64,000 nucleotides of DNA, taken from the NCBI RefSeq assembly GCF_000271845.1, contig NZ_JH719395.1:409154-473153 (forward strand). The letters run 5' to 3'. Source of the DNA: Rhizobium leguminosarum bv. trifolii WSM2297 (GTDB lineage: Bacteria > Pseudomonadota > Alphaproteobacteria > Rhizobiales > Rhizobiaceae). The first letter of the stretch is position 1. Each line of letters begins with the position of its first letter. The notes under the pieces were generated by a model. That model was not told the origin of the DNA. It saw only the letters and a program-made list of their open reading frames with translations, and did no database searches. Positions 20,937 to 28,961 of this stretch are shown here, piece after piece. A program made the translations under genes and the position numbers.

Positions 20937-21620
20937 ATGAATCGCAACGTCGTTCTCAAGCTTACCGGCGTCGAGCGCCATTACGGGCAGGGCGATACGC
21001 TGCTCCCGATCCTGAAAGGCGCGGATTTTTCGCTGTCGAAGGGCGAGATCGTCGCTCTCGTTGCACCCTCCGGCACCGGCAAGTCGACCTTGCTGCATAT
21101 TGCCGGCCTGCTGGAGCATCCAGACGGCGGTGAAGTCACCATCAACGGCCATGCCTGCGACGGACTATCAGACGAGAAACGCACCGCGATCCGCCGCAGC
21201 GAGATCGGCTTCGTCTACCAGTTCCACCATCTGTTGCCCGAATTTTCGGCGCTCGAAAACATCATGATGCCCCAGCTGATCGCCGGGCTGTCCTGGAAGG
21301 AAGCCGGCGAGCGGGCTGGCCAGCTGCTCGATTATATGCGCATCGGCCATCGTGGCGCTCATCGCCCGGGCGAGCTTTCCGGTGGCGAGCAGCAGCGTGT
21401 CGCGATTGCCCGCGCCGTCGCCAATGCGCCGAGCTTGCTTCTTGCCGACGAGCCGACCGGCAATCTCGACCCGGAAACGGCAAGCTACGTCTTCGACGCG
21501 CTGGAGGCGCTGGTGCGCCAGTCCGGCCTCGCGGCCCTCATCGCCACCCACAATCACGAACTCGCCCGCCGCATGGATCGGCGCGTGACCATCTCCGACG
21601 GCAAGATCGTCGATTTCTAA
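20937..21620 (+). CDS. lolD: lipoprotein-releasing ABC transporter ATPase
   Basis: This ATPase powers the adjacent lipoprotein permease. It is 227 residues. Walker [10 protein letters not shown] is at about 43-51, the signature LSGGEQQ at 147-153, and Walker [12 protein letters not shown] at about 168-178. The ATG is 14 bases after the lolC stop. Confidence 0.96.
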   Translation: MNRNVVLKLTGVERHYGQGDTLLPILKGADFSLSKGEIVALVAPSGTGKSTLLHIAGLLEHPDGGEVTINGHACDGLSDEKRTAIRRSEIGFVYQFHHLLPEFSALENIMMPQLIAGLSWKEAGERAGQLLDYMRIGHRGAHRPGELSGGEQQRVAIARAVANAPSLLLADEPTGNLDPETASYVFDALEALVRQSGLAALIATHNHELARRMDRRVTISDGKIVDF

Positions 21621-21657
21621 GACTGCGGTCTATGGCTTCTGTTGACGCTGAGGCTGT

Positions 21658-21788
21658 CCCTCACCCTAACCCTCTCCCCGCTTGCGGGGAGAGGGGACGT
21701 GCCCTGCGAGAGGTTGGCGAGGGACAGAGCGGGCGCGACTATGCGCCTTCGCCCCGCGAGCGGGGAGAAGGTGCCGGCAGGCGGATGA
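21658..21788. repeat. rhizobial intergenic repeat (RIME-like), copy A, left part
   Basis: This GC-rich palindromic element starts CCCTCACCCTAACCCTCTCC. It contains the stem CCTCTCCCCGC/GCGGGGAGAGG, the block GGGACGTGCCCTGCGAGAG, a second CGCCCCGCGAGCGGGGAGAAGG stem, and ends GTGCCGGCAGGCGGATGA. A second copy at 47428-47603 has the same order of blocks. There the element continues AGGGGCT, which here is found at 22951-22957, beyond the IS110 element. Confidence 0.8.
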
Positions 21789-21804
21789 GAATCTGTGTTG
21801 GTTG

Positions 21805-22746
21805 TCAAGGCGGATTTGGGGTCCAGAGGCGGTCCTGAGCTAAGAGGCAGTTAGCGAGAACGAGAAGTTTGCGCATGACGGCGACTAGGATCACCTTGGG
21901 TGGTTTTCCTGTGGCTTTGAGTGTGTCTGCGAAACGAGCAAGAGCGGGATTGTAGCGACAAGCCGACAAGGCGGCCATGTAGAGTGCACGCCGGGGTGCG
22001 GGCCTGCCGGCGCGAATGGAACGACGCCCGGTTCGCGCGCCGCTGTCGTTAGCGATTGGAGCAAGCCCTGCCAGCATGGCCGCCTGCTTGCCCGAACAAC
22101 TGCCCAACTCGTCCATTCCCGCCATCAAGGCCAGGGCCGTGATGCGGCCGACGCCGGGAATGGAGGTGAGGATCTCAGCCTTGCGGCAGAGCTGCGGATC
22201 CTCGCGGACACGGCGCTCGATCTCTTTGTTGAGACGTTCGACATGCTGTTCCCAGCTGGCGTGTGAGGCGGTTGAGTTCTCCGCGCAGAAAGGCGGTGGT
22301 GGTCGTCTTGCTGCGATTTTTGCAGGGCGGTGATGTCGCCTATGGTTGCCGATCGTGCATTGACCAGCTCCTGCAAGGCCTCAATGTGAGGAGTTGGCGG
22401 CGCGTCGGCCGGCGGGCGCAGGCTCTCGGCCAAGAGCGCCAGGAAACGGGCGTCGAGCCGGTCGGTCTTTGGCGAGATAGCCGCAAGCGCGGGCAAACAT
22501 GCGCGCACGCAGCGGATCGATCACAGCCACGGCAAAGCCAGCGAGCCAAAGCGAGCGATGGGCGGCGCGATGGAACTTGCCGGTTGCCTCCATCACGATG
22601 CTTTTGGGCCGATGCTTGGCCAGCAGCCGTTTCAGCTGCCGGATGCCCATCTTGTCATTACTGAACCGCCGGCTTTCGCCCAGCGGATGCAGATGAACAT
22701 CAAGCCACTCTTTACTCACGTCCACACCGGCATAAACTACCGGCAT
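21805..22746 (-). pseudogene. IS110-family transposase (DEDD recombinase), frameshifted
   Basis: Reading three minus-strand frames in turn gives one ~312-residue IS110-type protein. It starts MPVVYAGVDVSKEWLDVHL with the first catalytic Asp, continues through KTDRLDARFLALLAE, then SIPGVGRITALALMAGM and ends in the Tnp-IS116/110/902 domain (LAGLAPIANDSGARTGRRSI). Three single-base insertions break it, each at a homopolymer: near 22468-22470 (TTT), 22317-22321 (TTTTT) and about 22249-22253 (TTCCC). Together they restore the original frame. As written, no intact protein can be made. Confidence 0.85.
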
Positions 22747-22950
22747 CGCGTCTTCTTGGAACGAAACCTTGCCTTGCATGCGGGACTTGCTCCCCATCAT
22801 CTGTTCAGGACAAACGCGAGGACGGCCGGACCAATCTCATCCCCGGTTCTAGCCAAGGGGCTTGCGGTCCCGGCCGTCCGCGCTCCGGCGGATGGCCATC
22901 CGCCGGAGCGCACACCAATCATCCAACAATTAGTGCGAATTGAACATGCA
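22747..22950 (-). ncRNA. candidate IS110 bridge-RNA region
   Basis: IS110 elements carry a non-coding region between the end and the recombinase start that is transcribed as a guide (bridge) RNA. Here the 204 bases upstream of the transposase start contain a perfect 32-bp palindrome with no loop (22880-22895 against 22896-22911). They also contain a 13/14-bp inverted pair, 22820-22832 with 22866-22879. Position and structure fit. Guide loops matching the target repeat were not worked out. Confidence 0.4.
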
Positions 22951-22982
22951 AGGGGCTAATCTCGCCGACTCGTAGCCGGACA

Positions 22983-23447
22983 TCAGGGAATGACCAGCCC
23001 GCCGCGATAATCGAGCGCATAGGCTTTCCGGCCGTCGACCATGATGCATTCGTGGCCGCTGAAGCGCTCGCAACCACCCTCGCTGCGGTCGAGATAGCGG
23101 CCGAGCGGATGATCGAATTCCATTCCGCCGAGAAACCGTCCCTCCCGGTACATCTCTGAAAGTGCAGCCTTGATCACTGCACCGGCGGCAGCGCCGTCGA
23201 TGAGATCCGGTGCAACGATCCAACCAAAATAATTCATCACCCAGATCGGCTCGCCGGCAAACCAGACAACCTCCTGTCCGGCGAAATCGGTGCCGCCGAA
23301 ATAACTGTCGAGATAGCGCCAGTCGCCACGTTCGTAGCCGATATCATGAGCACCCGGCCGGCAGGGCGCGCGCGGCACGCCGCCGCCGACATAGGTCGCG
23401 GCCTTGGCCTCCACGACGAATTCGTTCAGCATCGCAATGTCGACCAT
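22983..23447 (-). CDS. DUF5680 domain protein
   Basis: This encodes 154 residues covering one complete DUF5680 domain: LNEFVVEAKAATYVGGG near the start, DWRYLDSYFGG, GQEVVWFAGEPIWVMNYFG and a closing YALDYRGGLVIP. Function is unknown; the domain is often found alone or behind a helix-turn-helix. I chose the ATG at 23447 (MVDIAML) because GAGGAG lies about 8 bases ahead. A GTTC-N7-GTTC box 50 bases upstream suggests possible LexA control. Confidence 0.85.
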   Translation of the reverse strand: MVDIAMLNEFVVEAKAATYVGGGVPRAPCRPGAHDIGYERGDWRYLDSYFGGTDFAGQEVVWFAGEPIWVMNYFGWIVAPDLIDGAAAGAVIKAALSEMYREGRFLGGMEFDHPLGRYLDRSEGGCERFSGHECIMVDGRKAYALDYRGGLVIP

Positions 23448-23496
23448 ATCGTTCTCCTCTCGGCCGAATGCTGGCAAATATGCAGCAACGTGTAAA

Positions 23497-23511
23497 GAAC
23501 AAAAGTAGAAC
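23497..23511 (-). promoter_or_regulatory. possible LexA (SOS) box before the DUF5680 gene
   Basis: On + this reads GAAC-N7-GAAC, the alphaproteobacterial LexA operator form (GTTC-N7-GTTC on -). It lies 50 bases upstream of the DUF5680 start, where a promoter would be. Eight fixed bases would match about twice by chance over both strands of a 64 kb window, so position is the main support. Confidence 0.45.
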
Positions 23512-23744
23512 AAAGACCGGAAAAAAGTGGGTCACTTTGAACGGAGGTCAGGCGGCTGGGGGCCATGTCCGATCTGAGGCGGATCGGGAGAGGGCACGGG
23601 TTGCTTACTACACGCTTGTCGGTCCCGCCCGATTCGCAATGCGCTACCGGGATTTTTCAAACACCACAAAGAAGGAAAAGATTCCTGTTGACAATGGAAC
23701 ATATATCGAACAAATTGAAAACATAACGAGTAAAGGAGAGCCAA

Positions 23745-23831
23745 ATGACTGACATGATCCGTGATATCGCAGCATTCACCTCCATCGCAATGTTCGTTGC
23801 CAGCTTCTCGCTCATCGTCATGGCGATCTAA
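23745..23831 (+). CDS. 28-residue membrane protein
   Basis: This tiny gene reads MTDMIRDIAAF and then about 17 hydrophobic residues to a TAA. It would be a single-pass membrane peptide. AAGGAG sits six bases before the ATG, one of the best ribosome sites in the window. A 10-bp stem follows the stop. No function can be assigned. The stretch 23448-23744 before it has no other gene I can support. Confidence 0.6.
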   Translation: MTDMIRDIAAFTSIAMFVASFSLIVMAI

Positions 23832-23841
23832 AGTTTTCAGG

Positions 23842-23866
23842 GGACCGCATGGCAATCATGCGGTCC
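23842..23866 (+). terminator. hairpin after the 28-residue gene
   Basis: A perfect 10-bp stem (GGACCGCATG/CATGCGGTCC) with a 5-base loop starts 11 bases after the stop of the small gene. There is no T-tract, so termination may be weak. It would separate the small gene from dnaE. Confidence 0.5.
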
Positions 23867-23948
23867 GGATGCGGGACTTCTTCTGGACATCATCGCCCTC
23901 TATGCCGACAATGCGTCCGATTCATTCGGGTGATTGGGAAGGCATGAC

Positions 23949-26900
23949 ATGGCGGATACGGCAAAGGGTTCAACGGCTGAAGCGAGCGGCGCTACGCCGG
24001 GCTTCATCCACCTGAGGGTCCATTCCGCCTATTCGCTTCTCGAAGGCGCCTTGCCGCTGAAGAAGATCCTGTACAAGGCGACCGGCGACAGCCAGCCGGC
24101 GATCGCCATTACCGACACCAACAATCTGTTCGTCGCGCTGGAATTCTCCCAGAAGGCGATGGACGACGGCCTGCAGCCGATCATCGGCTGCCAGGTCTCG
24201 ATCGACATGGAAGACGGACTGGAAACGGAAAAGCGCGGCGGCCAGCAGGCGCTGATCAAACTGCCGTCGATCGTTCTTCTCGCCGCCACGGATGCCGGTT
24301 ACGAACGGCTGGTCGATCTCGTCAGCCGCGCCTATCTCGGTGGCGAAAGCAACCAGGCGATCCATATCAACGCCTCCTGGCTTGAGGAGGCCGGCACCGG
24401 AGGGCTGATCGCCTTGACCGGCGCCCTGACCGGACCTGTCGACGCAGCGATCAAGGAGGGCCATGCCGCCCAAGGGGAAGCCCGGCTGCTCGCGCTGAAG
24501 CGCCTCTTCGGCGACAGGCTCTATGTCGAGTTGCAGCGGCACGGCACCTACGACAAACGCCACGAGCAGAAGATCGTCGGGCTCGCCTATGCCCATGACC
24601 TGCCGCTGGTTGCGACCAACGAGGCCTTCTTCCCGACGCGCGACGATTACGACGCCCATGACGCGCTGATGGCGGTCGCCCACAATGCCATCGTCTCCGA
24701 CGACAGCCGCTTTCGCTTGACCCCGGACCATTATCTGAAGAGCCGGGCCGAGATGGCCAAGCTGTTTGCCGATCTGCCGGAAGCGCTGGAGAATACGATC
24801 GAGATCGCCAAGCGCTGCTCCTTCGTACTGAAGACGCGAAAGCCGATCCTGCCGCGCTTCACCGGCGCGACCGACGACGCCGAGGAGGCCGAGCGCGCCG
24901 AGGCGAGCGAACTGCGCCGCCAGGCGGTCGAAGGGCTGGACATGCGGCTCGCAACGCTCGGCATGTCGCCGGGTTACGAGGAAAAGGATTATCGCGAGCG
25001 GCTGGATTTCGAACTCAGCGTCATCGAACGCATGCGTTTTCCCGGTTACTTCCTGATCGTTGCCGACTTCATCAAATGGGCCAAGCAGCAAGATATCCCG
25101 GTCGGTCCCGGCCGCGGTTCGGGCGCGGGCTCCCTGGTCGCCTATGCTTTGACGATTACGGACGTCGATCCGCTGCGCTTTTCGCTGCTTTTCGAGCGCT
25201 TCCTCAATCCCGAACGCGTCTCGATGCCGGACTTCGACATCGACTTCTGCCAGGACCGCCGCGAAGAGGTGATCCGCTACGTCCAGGCCAAATATGGCCG
25301 CGAGCAGGTGGCGCAGATCATCACCTTCGGTTCGCTGCAGGCGCGCGCCGCCCTTCGCGACGTCGGCCGCGTGCTTGAGATGCCCTACGGCCAGGTCGAC
25401 AAGATCTGCAAACTCGTGCCGAACAATCCGGCCAATCCGACGCCGCTCTCCAAAGCGATCGAGGAAGAGCCGAAACTGCAGGAAGAGGCGGCGAAAGAAC
25501 CTGTGGTCGCGCGCCTGCTCGACATCGCCCAGAAGATCGAGGGGCTTTACCGCCATGCCTCGACCCATGCCGCCGGCATCGTCATCGGCGACCGGCCGCT
25601 GTCCAAGCTGGTGCCGATGTATCGCGATCCGCGCTCGGACATGCCGGTCACCCAGTTCAACATGAAATGGGTGGAGCAGGCGGGCCTCGTCAAGTTCGAC
25701 TTCCTCGGCCTGAAGACGCTGACGGTGCTGAAGGTCGCCGTCGACTTCGTCGCCAAGCTCGGCGTCAAGGTCGATCTCGCCGCCATTCCTCTCGACGATC
25801 AGAAGACCTACGAGATGCTGTCGCGCGGCGAGACCGTCGGTGTGTTCCAGGTGGAAAGTGCCGGCATGCGCAAGGCGCTGATCGGCATGAAGCCGGACTG
25901 CATCGAGGACATTATCGCGCTGGTGGCGCTCTACCGCCCGGGCCCGATGGAAAACATCCCGACCTACAACGCCCGCAAGCACGGCGACGAAGAGCTGGAA
26001 TCGATCCATCCGATGATCGATCACCTGCTCAAAGAAACCCAAGGCGTCATCGTCTACCAGGAACAGGTGATGCAGATCGCCCAGGTGCTATCAGGCTATT
26101 CGCTTGGCGAAGCCGACCTTCTGCGCCGTGCCATGGGCAAGAAGATCAAGGCGGAGATGGACCAGCAGCGCGAACGCTTCGTCGTTGGCGCCGTCAAGAA
26201 TGGCGTGTCGAAGCCGCAGGCCGACAATATCTTCGAACTGCTGGCGAAGTTCGCCAATTACGGTTTCAACAAGTCGCATGCCGCCGCCTACGCCATCGTC
26301 TCCTACCAGACGGCCTATATGAAGGCGCATTATCCGGTCGAATTCCTCGCCGCCTCGATGACGCTCGACATGTCCAACACGGAAAAGGTCAACGATTTCC
26401 GGCAGGATGCCAAGCGGCTCGGCATCGAGGTGATCGCCCCTTCGGTGCAGACCTCCTTCCGCCATTTCCAGACCGGCGACAACCGCATCTATTACGCGCT
26501 CGCCGCCCTCAAGGGCGTCGGCGAATCCGCCGTCGACCATATCGTCGAGGTGCGCGGCGACAAGCCCTTTGCCGGCATCGAGGATTTCTGCCTGCGCATC
26601 GATCCGCGCCAGGTCAACCGTCGCGTGCTCGAAAGCCTGATTTTTGCCGGCGCTTTCGATTGTTTCGGCACGGACCGCGCCCAGCTTTCAGCCGGTCTCG
26701 ACCGGATCCTCGGTTATGCCCAGCGCGCCCAGGAGAACAAGCTGAGCGGCCAGTCGGATATTTTCGGCAGCACGCTGACCTCGGGGCCCGAGAAGATTTC
26801 CCTGCCGCCGTATTCGCCCTGGCTTGCCTCGGAGCGGCTGCTCAAGGAATTCCAGGTGCTGGGCTTCTATCTCACCGCCCACCCGCTGGATTCCTACAAC

Positions 26901-27446
26901 AACCTCCTGCAGAAGATGCGGGTGCAGACCTTTGCCGAGTTTTCCCAGGCGATCAAACAGGGCGCCTTCAATGCGCGCCTCGCCGGCACCGTCATTTCGA
27001 AGCAGGAGCGCAAGACCCGCACCGGCAACAAGATGGGCATCATCGTCTTTTCCGATTCGTCCGGCCAGTTCGAGGCGGTGCTGTTTTCGGAAATGCTGAA
27101 CCAGTATCGCGACGTGCTGGAATCCGGAAAATCCTTCGTGCTGACCGCCACTGGCGAAGAGCGGCCGGAGGGCATCGGCCTGCGTATCCAGACGATCCAG
27201 TCGCTGGAGGAAAAGTCGCTGCAGATGCAGAAGGCGCTGCGCGTCTATATCAGGGATTCAGGGCCGCTGAAGATGGTCGCCGGCCATCTCAACGCCAGGG
27301 GCGATGGCCTGGTTTCCTTCATCGTCATCAAGGAAGACGGCAAACGCGAGGTGGAAGTGGCGCTGTCGGAGAAATACCGCATCACGCCGGAGATCGCCGC
27401 CGCCCTGCGCGCCGCCCCCGGCGTCGTCGATGTCGAGCTTGTCTAA
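23949..27446 (+). CDS. dnaE: DNA polymerase III alpha subunit
   Basis: This is the replicative polymerase catalytic subunit (DnaE1 type). It is 1165 residues. The PHP domain starts with HLRVHSAYSLLEGALPL. Catalytic aspartates are in MPDFDIDFC at about 427-433, with a further region around SAGMRKALIGMKPDCIEDIIALVALYRPGP. The C-terminus has the OB fold (FNARLAGTVISKQERKTRTGNKMGI). I chose the ATG at 23949 (MADTAKG) because GGGAAGG lies seven bases ahead. The open frame upstream has only a TTG. Confidence 0.96.
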   Translation: MADTAKGSTAEASGATPGFIHLRVHSAYSLLEGALPLKKILYKATGDSQPAIAITDTNNLFVALEFSQKAMDDGLQPIIGCQVSIDMEDGLETEKRGGQQALIKLPSIVLLAATDAGYERLVDLVSRAYLGGESNQAIHINASWLEEAGTGGLIALTGALTGPVDAAIKEGHAAQGEARLLALKRLFGDRLYVELQRHGTYDKRHEQKIVGLAYAHDLPLVATNEAFFPTRDDYDAHDALMAVAHNAIVSDDSRFRLTPDHYLKSRAEMAKLFADLPEALENTIEIAKRCSFVLKTRKPILPRFTGATDDAEEAERAEASELRRQAVEGLDMRLATLGMSPGYEEKDYRERLDFELSVIERMRFPGYFLIVADFIKWAKQQDIPVGPGRGSGAGSLVAYALTITDVDPLRFSLLFERFLNPERVSMPDFDIDFCQDRREEVIRYVQAKYGREQVAQIITFGSLQARAALRDVGRVLEMPYGQVDKICKLVPNNPANPTPLSKAIEEEPKLQEEAAKEPVVARLLDIAQKIEGLYRHASTHAAGIVIGDRPLSKLVPMYRDPRSDMPVTQFNMKWVEQAGLVKFDFLGLKTLTVLKVAVDFVAKLGVKVDLAAIPLDDQKTYEMLSRGETVGVFQVESAGMRKALIGMKPDCIEDIIALVALYRPGPMENIPTYNARKHGDEELESIHPMIDHLLKETQGVIVYQEQVMQIAQVLSGYSLGEADLLRRAMGKKIKAEMDQQRERFVVGAVKNGVSKPQADNIFELLAKFANYGFNKSHAAAYAIVSYQTAYMKAHYPVEFLAASMTLDMSNTEKVNDFRQDAKRLGIEVIAPSVQTSFRHFQTGDNRIYYALAALKGVGESAVDHIVEVRGDKPFAGIEDFCLRIDPRQVNRRVLESLIFAGAFDCFGTDRAQLSAGLDRILGYAQRAQENKLSGQSDIFGSTLTSGPEKISLPPYSPWLASERLLKEFQVLGFYLTAHPLDSYNNLLQKMRVQTFAEFSQAIKQGAFNARLAGTVISKQERKTRTGNKMGIIVFSDSSGQFEAVLFSEMLNQYRDVLESGKSFVLTATGEERPEGIGLRIQTIQSLEEKSLQMQKALRVYIRDSGPLKMVAGHLNARGDGLVSFIVIKEDGKREVEVALSEKYRITPEIAAALRAAPGVVDVELV

Positions 27447-27556
27447 AGCATGATGCCGAAACGTGTGAGCGGTTTTCTCATGACATCATGCTCTAACTCT
27501 ATAATTTAGAACAGGATTCAGATTTTAAGCCGACCCGGCCTAAAATCATCCTGCTC
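27447..27556. repeat. rhizobial intergenic repeat of the GAGCGGTTTT type
   Basis: Directly after dnaE comes a 9-bp inverted repeat (AGCATGATG at 27447-27455, CATCATGCT at 27484-27492) enclosing GTGTGAGCGGTTTTC. A second stem (GATTTTA/TAAAATC, 27521-27547) follows. A related element with a nested stem around GCAGCGGTTTT is at 55695-55738. I recognise this as a common rhizobial intergenic sequence. It may also serve as the 3' end of dnaE mRNA. Confidence 0.6.
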
Positions 27557-27615
27557 TTGGGGGATGCGCCTCACCTTGGGTGACGGTTATCACCCTGCAT
27601 GACCCGGGATAATCA

Positions 27616-28869
27616 TCAACCCCGGGTGATGGTGATGAAATCGGTGCCTTCGCCGGTATCCCGGCCGAGGCCGGTATCGGAGATCGTCAGCGTCGAGCCG
27701 GGCGCGATCAGCGCCTCGATCCTGCGGCGGGTCTCCTCCGGGATCGTGACGCGGCTGAGCGACCGGGCGATCGGCCTGCCGCTGACGATCGAGCTTTCCT
27801 GATTGGTGATGCCGAGCCGCTTCATCGTCTCGCGCGAGAGATTGTTTTCGAGCGTGATGCCGAGCCAATCCGCCGTACCGGCCTTGTCATCGACTGCATG
27901 CAGCGTGAAGAAATGTGTGCCGAGCGCCAAGCCCGGATCGGCGATCGTCACCGGCGCTTCGAAGATCGGCTTGAACGCCTGGCGCACCATGATGACGCCG
28001 TTCGGCGGCTCGCCCTTGCCCGTTGCGGCATAGACGGATTTAAGCAGCGTGTCGGAGACCAGGCTCCTGTCGCCGGCAAATTCCGCCGGCCGCAACGTCT
28101 TGAAAGCCTTGATCGCCTCGACCGTCGCCGGCCCGAGCAAGCCGTCCGGATCGCCGGCGGGAAAGCCGAGCTGGTTGAGCAGGGTCTGGATGTCGATCAC
28201 CGTCTCGCGCAGCGTGCGGCGGGTGATCAGCATGCTGATCGGTTCGGATGGCGGCTCGGGTTGGGGCGTTGCAATCGGCGCTGCCGGCATCGGCATCGCC
28301 GCCGTGTCGTTCATCGCCACCTGCACCGGTGTCCCGGGGCTGTCGGGCATCGAGGGCCGCAGTTCGACATCCGAAAGCAGCAGCATCGGCGCCGGCGCCT
28401 CTGGATGGAAAAGGGTCGGATGGTCGATCGGCTGCGGCACCACTTCGCCGTCGCTGATGATGACGGGGATGCCGGGCTCGGTCATCCCGTAAAGCTTTTT
28501 CGCAAAAGCGCCGGGCATGCGCACGCAGCCATGCGAAGCCGGATAACGCGGCACGGAATTGGATTCGTGCAGCGCAATGCCCGACCATGTCAGCCTTTGC
28601 ATGAAGGGCATCGGCGCGTTCGAATAGAGATTGGATTCGTGGTATTTCTGCTTTTCGAGCACCGAGAAGATGCCGCTCGGCGTCGTGTGCCCGTCCTTGC
28701 CGGTCGAGACCTTCGAGGTCGCGATGACCTCGGTGCCGTCATAGACCGCAAGCGACTGCTTGTCCTTCGAGACGATGATCTGCAGCGTGCGCGCATCCGC
28801 GGCAAGAGCAGGGTGCACGAGTGCGGTGGCCGACAGCAAGCCGAGGCCGAAGACGAGACGCGAGAACAT
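27616..28869 (-). CDS. L,D-transpeptidase (YkuD) with peptidoglycan-binding domain
   Basis: This exported cell-wall enzyme forms 3-3 crosslinks or attaches proteins to peptidoglycan. It is 417 residues. A signal peptide ends near ALA at residue 23. The catalytic domain has H101, H113 and C115 in ALHESNSVPRYPASHGCVRM. A proline-rich stretch (about 175-205) leads to a peptidoglycan-binding-1 type domain (LLNQLGFPAGDPDGLLGPATVEAIKAF). I chose the ATG at 28869, which starts right at the signal peptide. A GTG 33 bases upstream is less likely. Confidence 0.92.
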   Translation of the reverse strand: MFSRLVFGLGLLSATALVHPALAADARTLQIIVSKDKQSLAVYDGTEVIATSKVSTGKDGHTTPSGIFSVLEKQKYHESNLYSNAPMPFMQRLTWSGIALHESNSVPRYPASHGCVRMPGAFAKKLYGMTEPGIPVIISDGEVVPQPIDHPTLFHPEAPAPMLLLSDVELRPSMPDSPGTPVQVAMNDTAAMPMPAAPIATPQPEPPSEPISMLITRRTLRETVIDIQTLLNQLGFPAGDPDGLLGPATVEAIKAFKTLRPAEFAGDRSLVSDTLLKSVYAATGKGEPPNGVIMVRQAFKPIFEAPVTIADPGLALGTHFFTLHAVDDKAGTADWLGITLENNLSRETMKRLGITNQESSIVSGRPIARSLSRVTIPEETRRRIEALIAPGSTLTISDTGLGRDTGEGTDFITITRG

Positions 28870-28961
28870 GATACCCAACCATACGCAATACTGGTCCGGC
28901 ACATTATGGGACGAAGTTTAAGGAAGATTTTATAGGTGGAATTGCCTGCCGGTCTCACGCT

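Larger units (their letters stand above)
21789..22950 (-). mobile_element. IS110-family insertion element, decayed
   Basis: The element is about 1.16 kb. I inferred its ends by comparing the split repeat with the intact copy at 47428-47603. The left flank ends GCGGATGA (to 21788) and the right flank resumes AGGGGCT (from 22951), which are contiguous in the other copy. The exact ends could shift by a base or two because shared bases cannot be assigned. There are no long terminal inverted repeats, as expected for IS110. It contains a frameshifted transposase gene on the minus strand and about 200 bp of structured leader. Confidence 0.75.

Noticed and set aside
20923..21657. Missing second lipoprotein permease (lolE) as a sign of gene loss
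   Set aside because: Single-permease Lol systems occur naturally in alphaproteobacteria, so absence of lolE is expected.
23468..23752. Possible 94-residue protein on + overlapping the start of the 28-codon gene
   Set aside because: Codon use is not like the neighbours, there is no ribosome site, and it runs across the LexA-type box and the small gene's own ribosome site.
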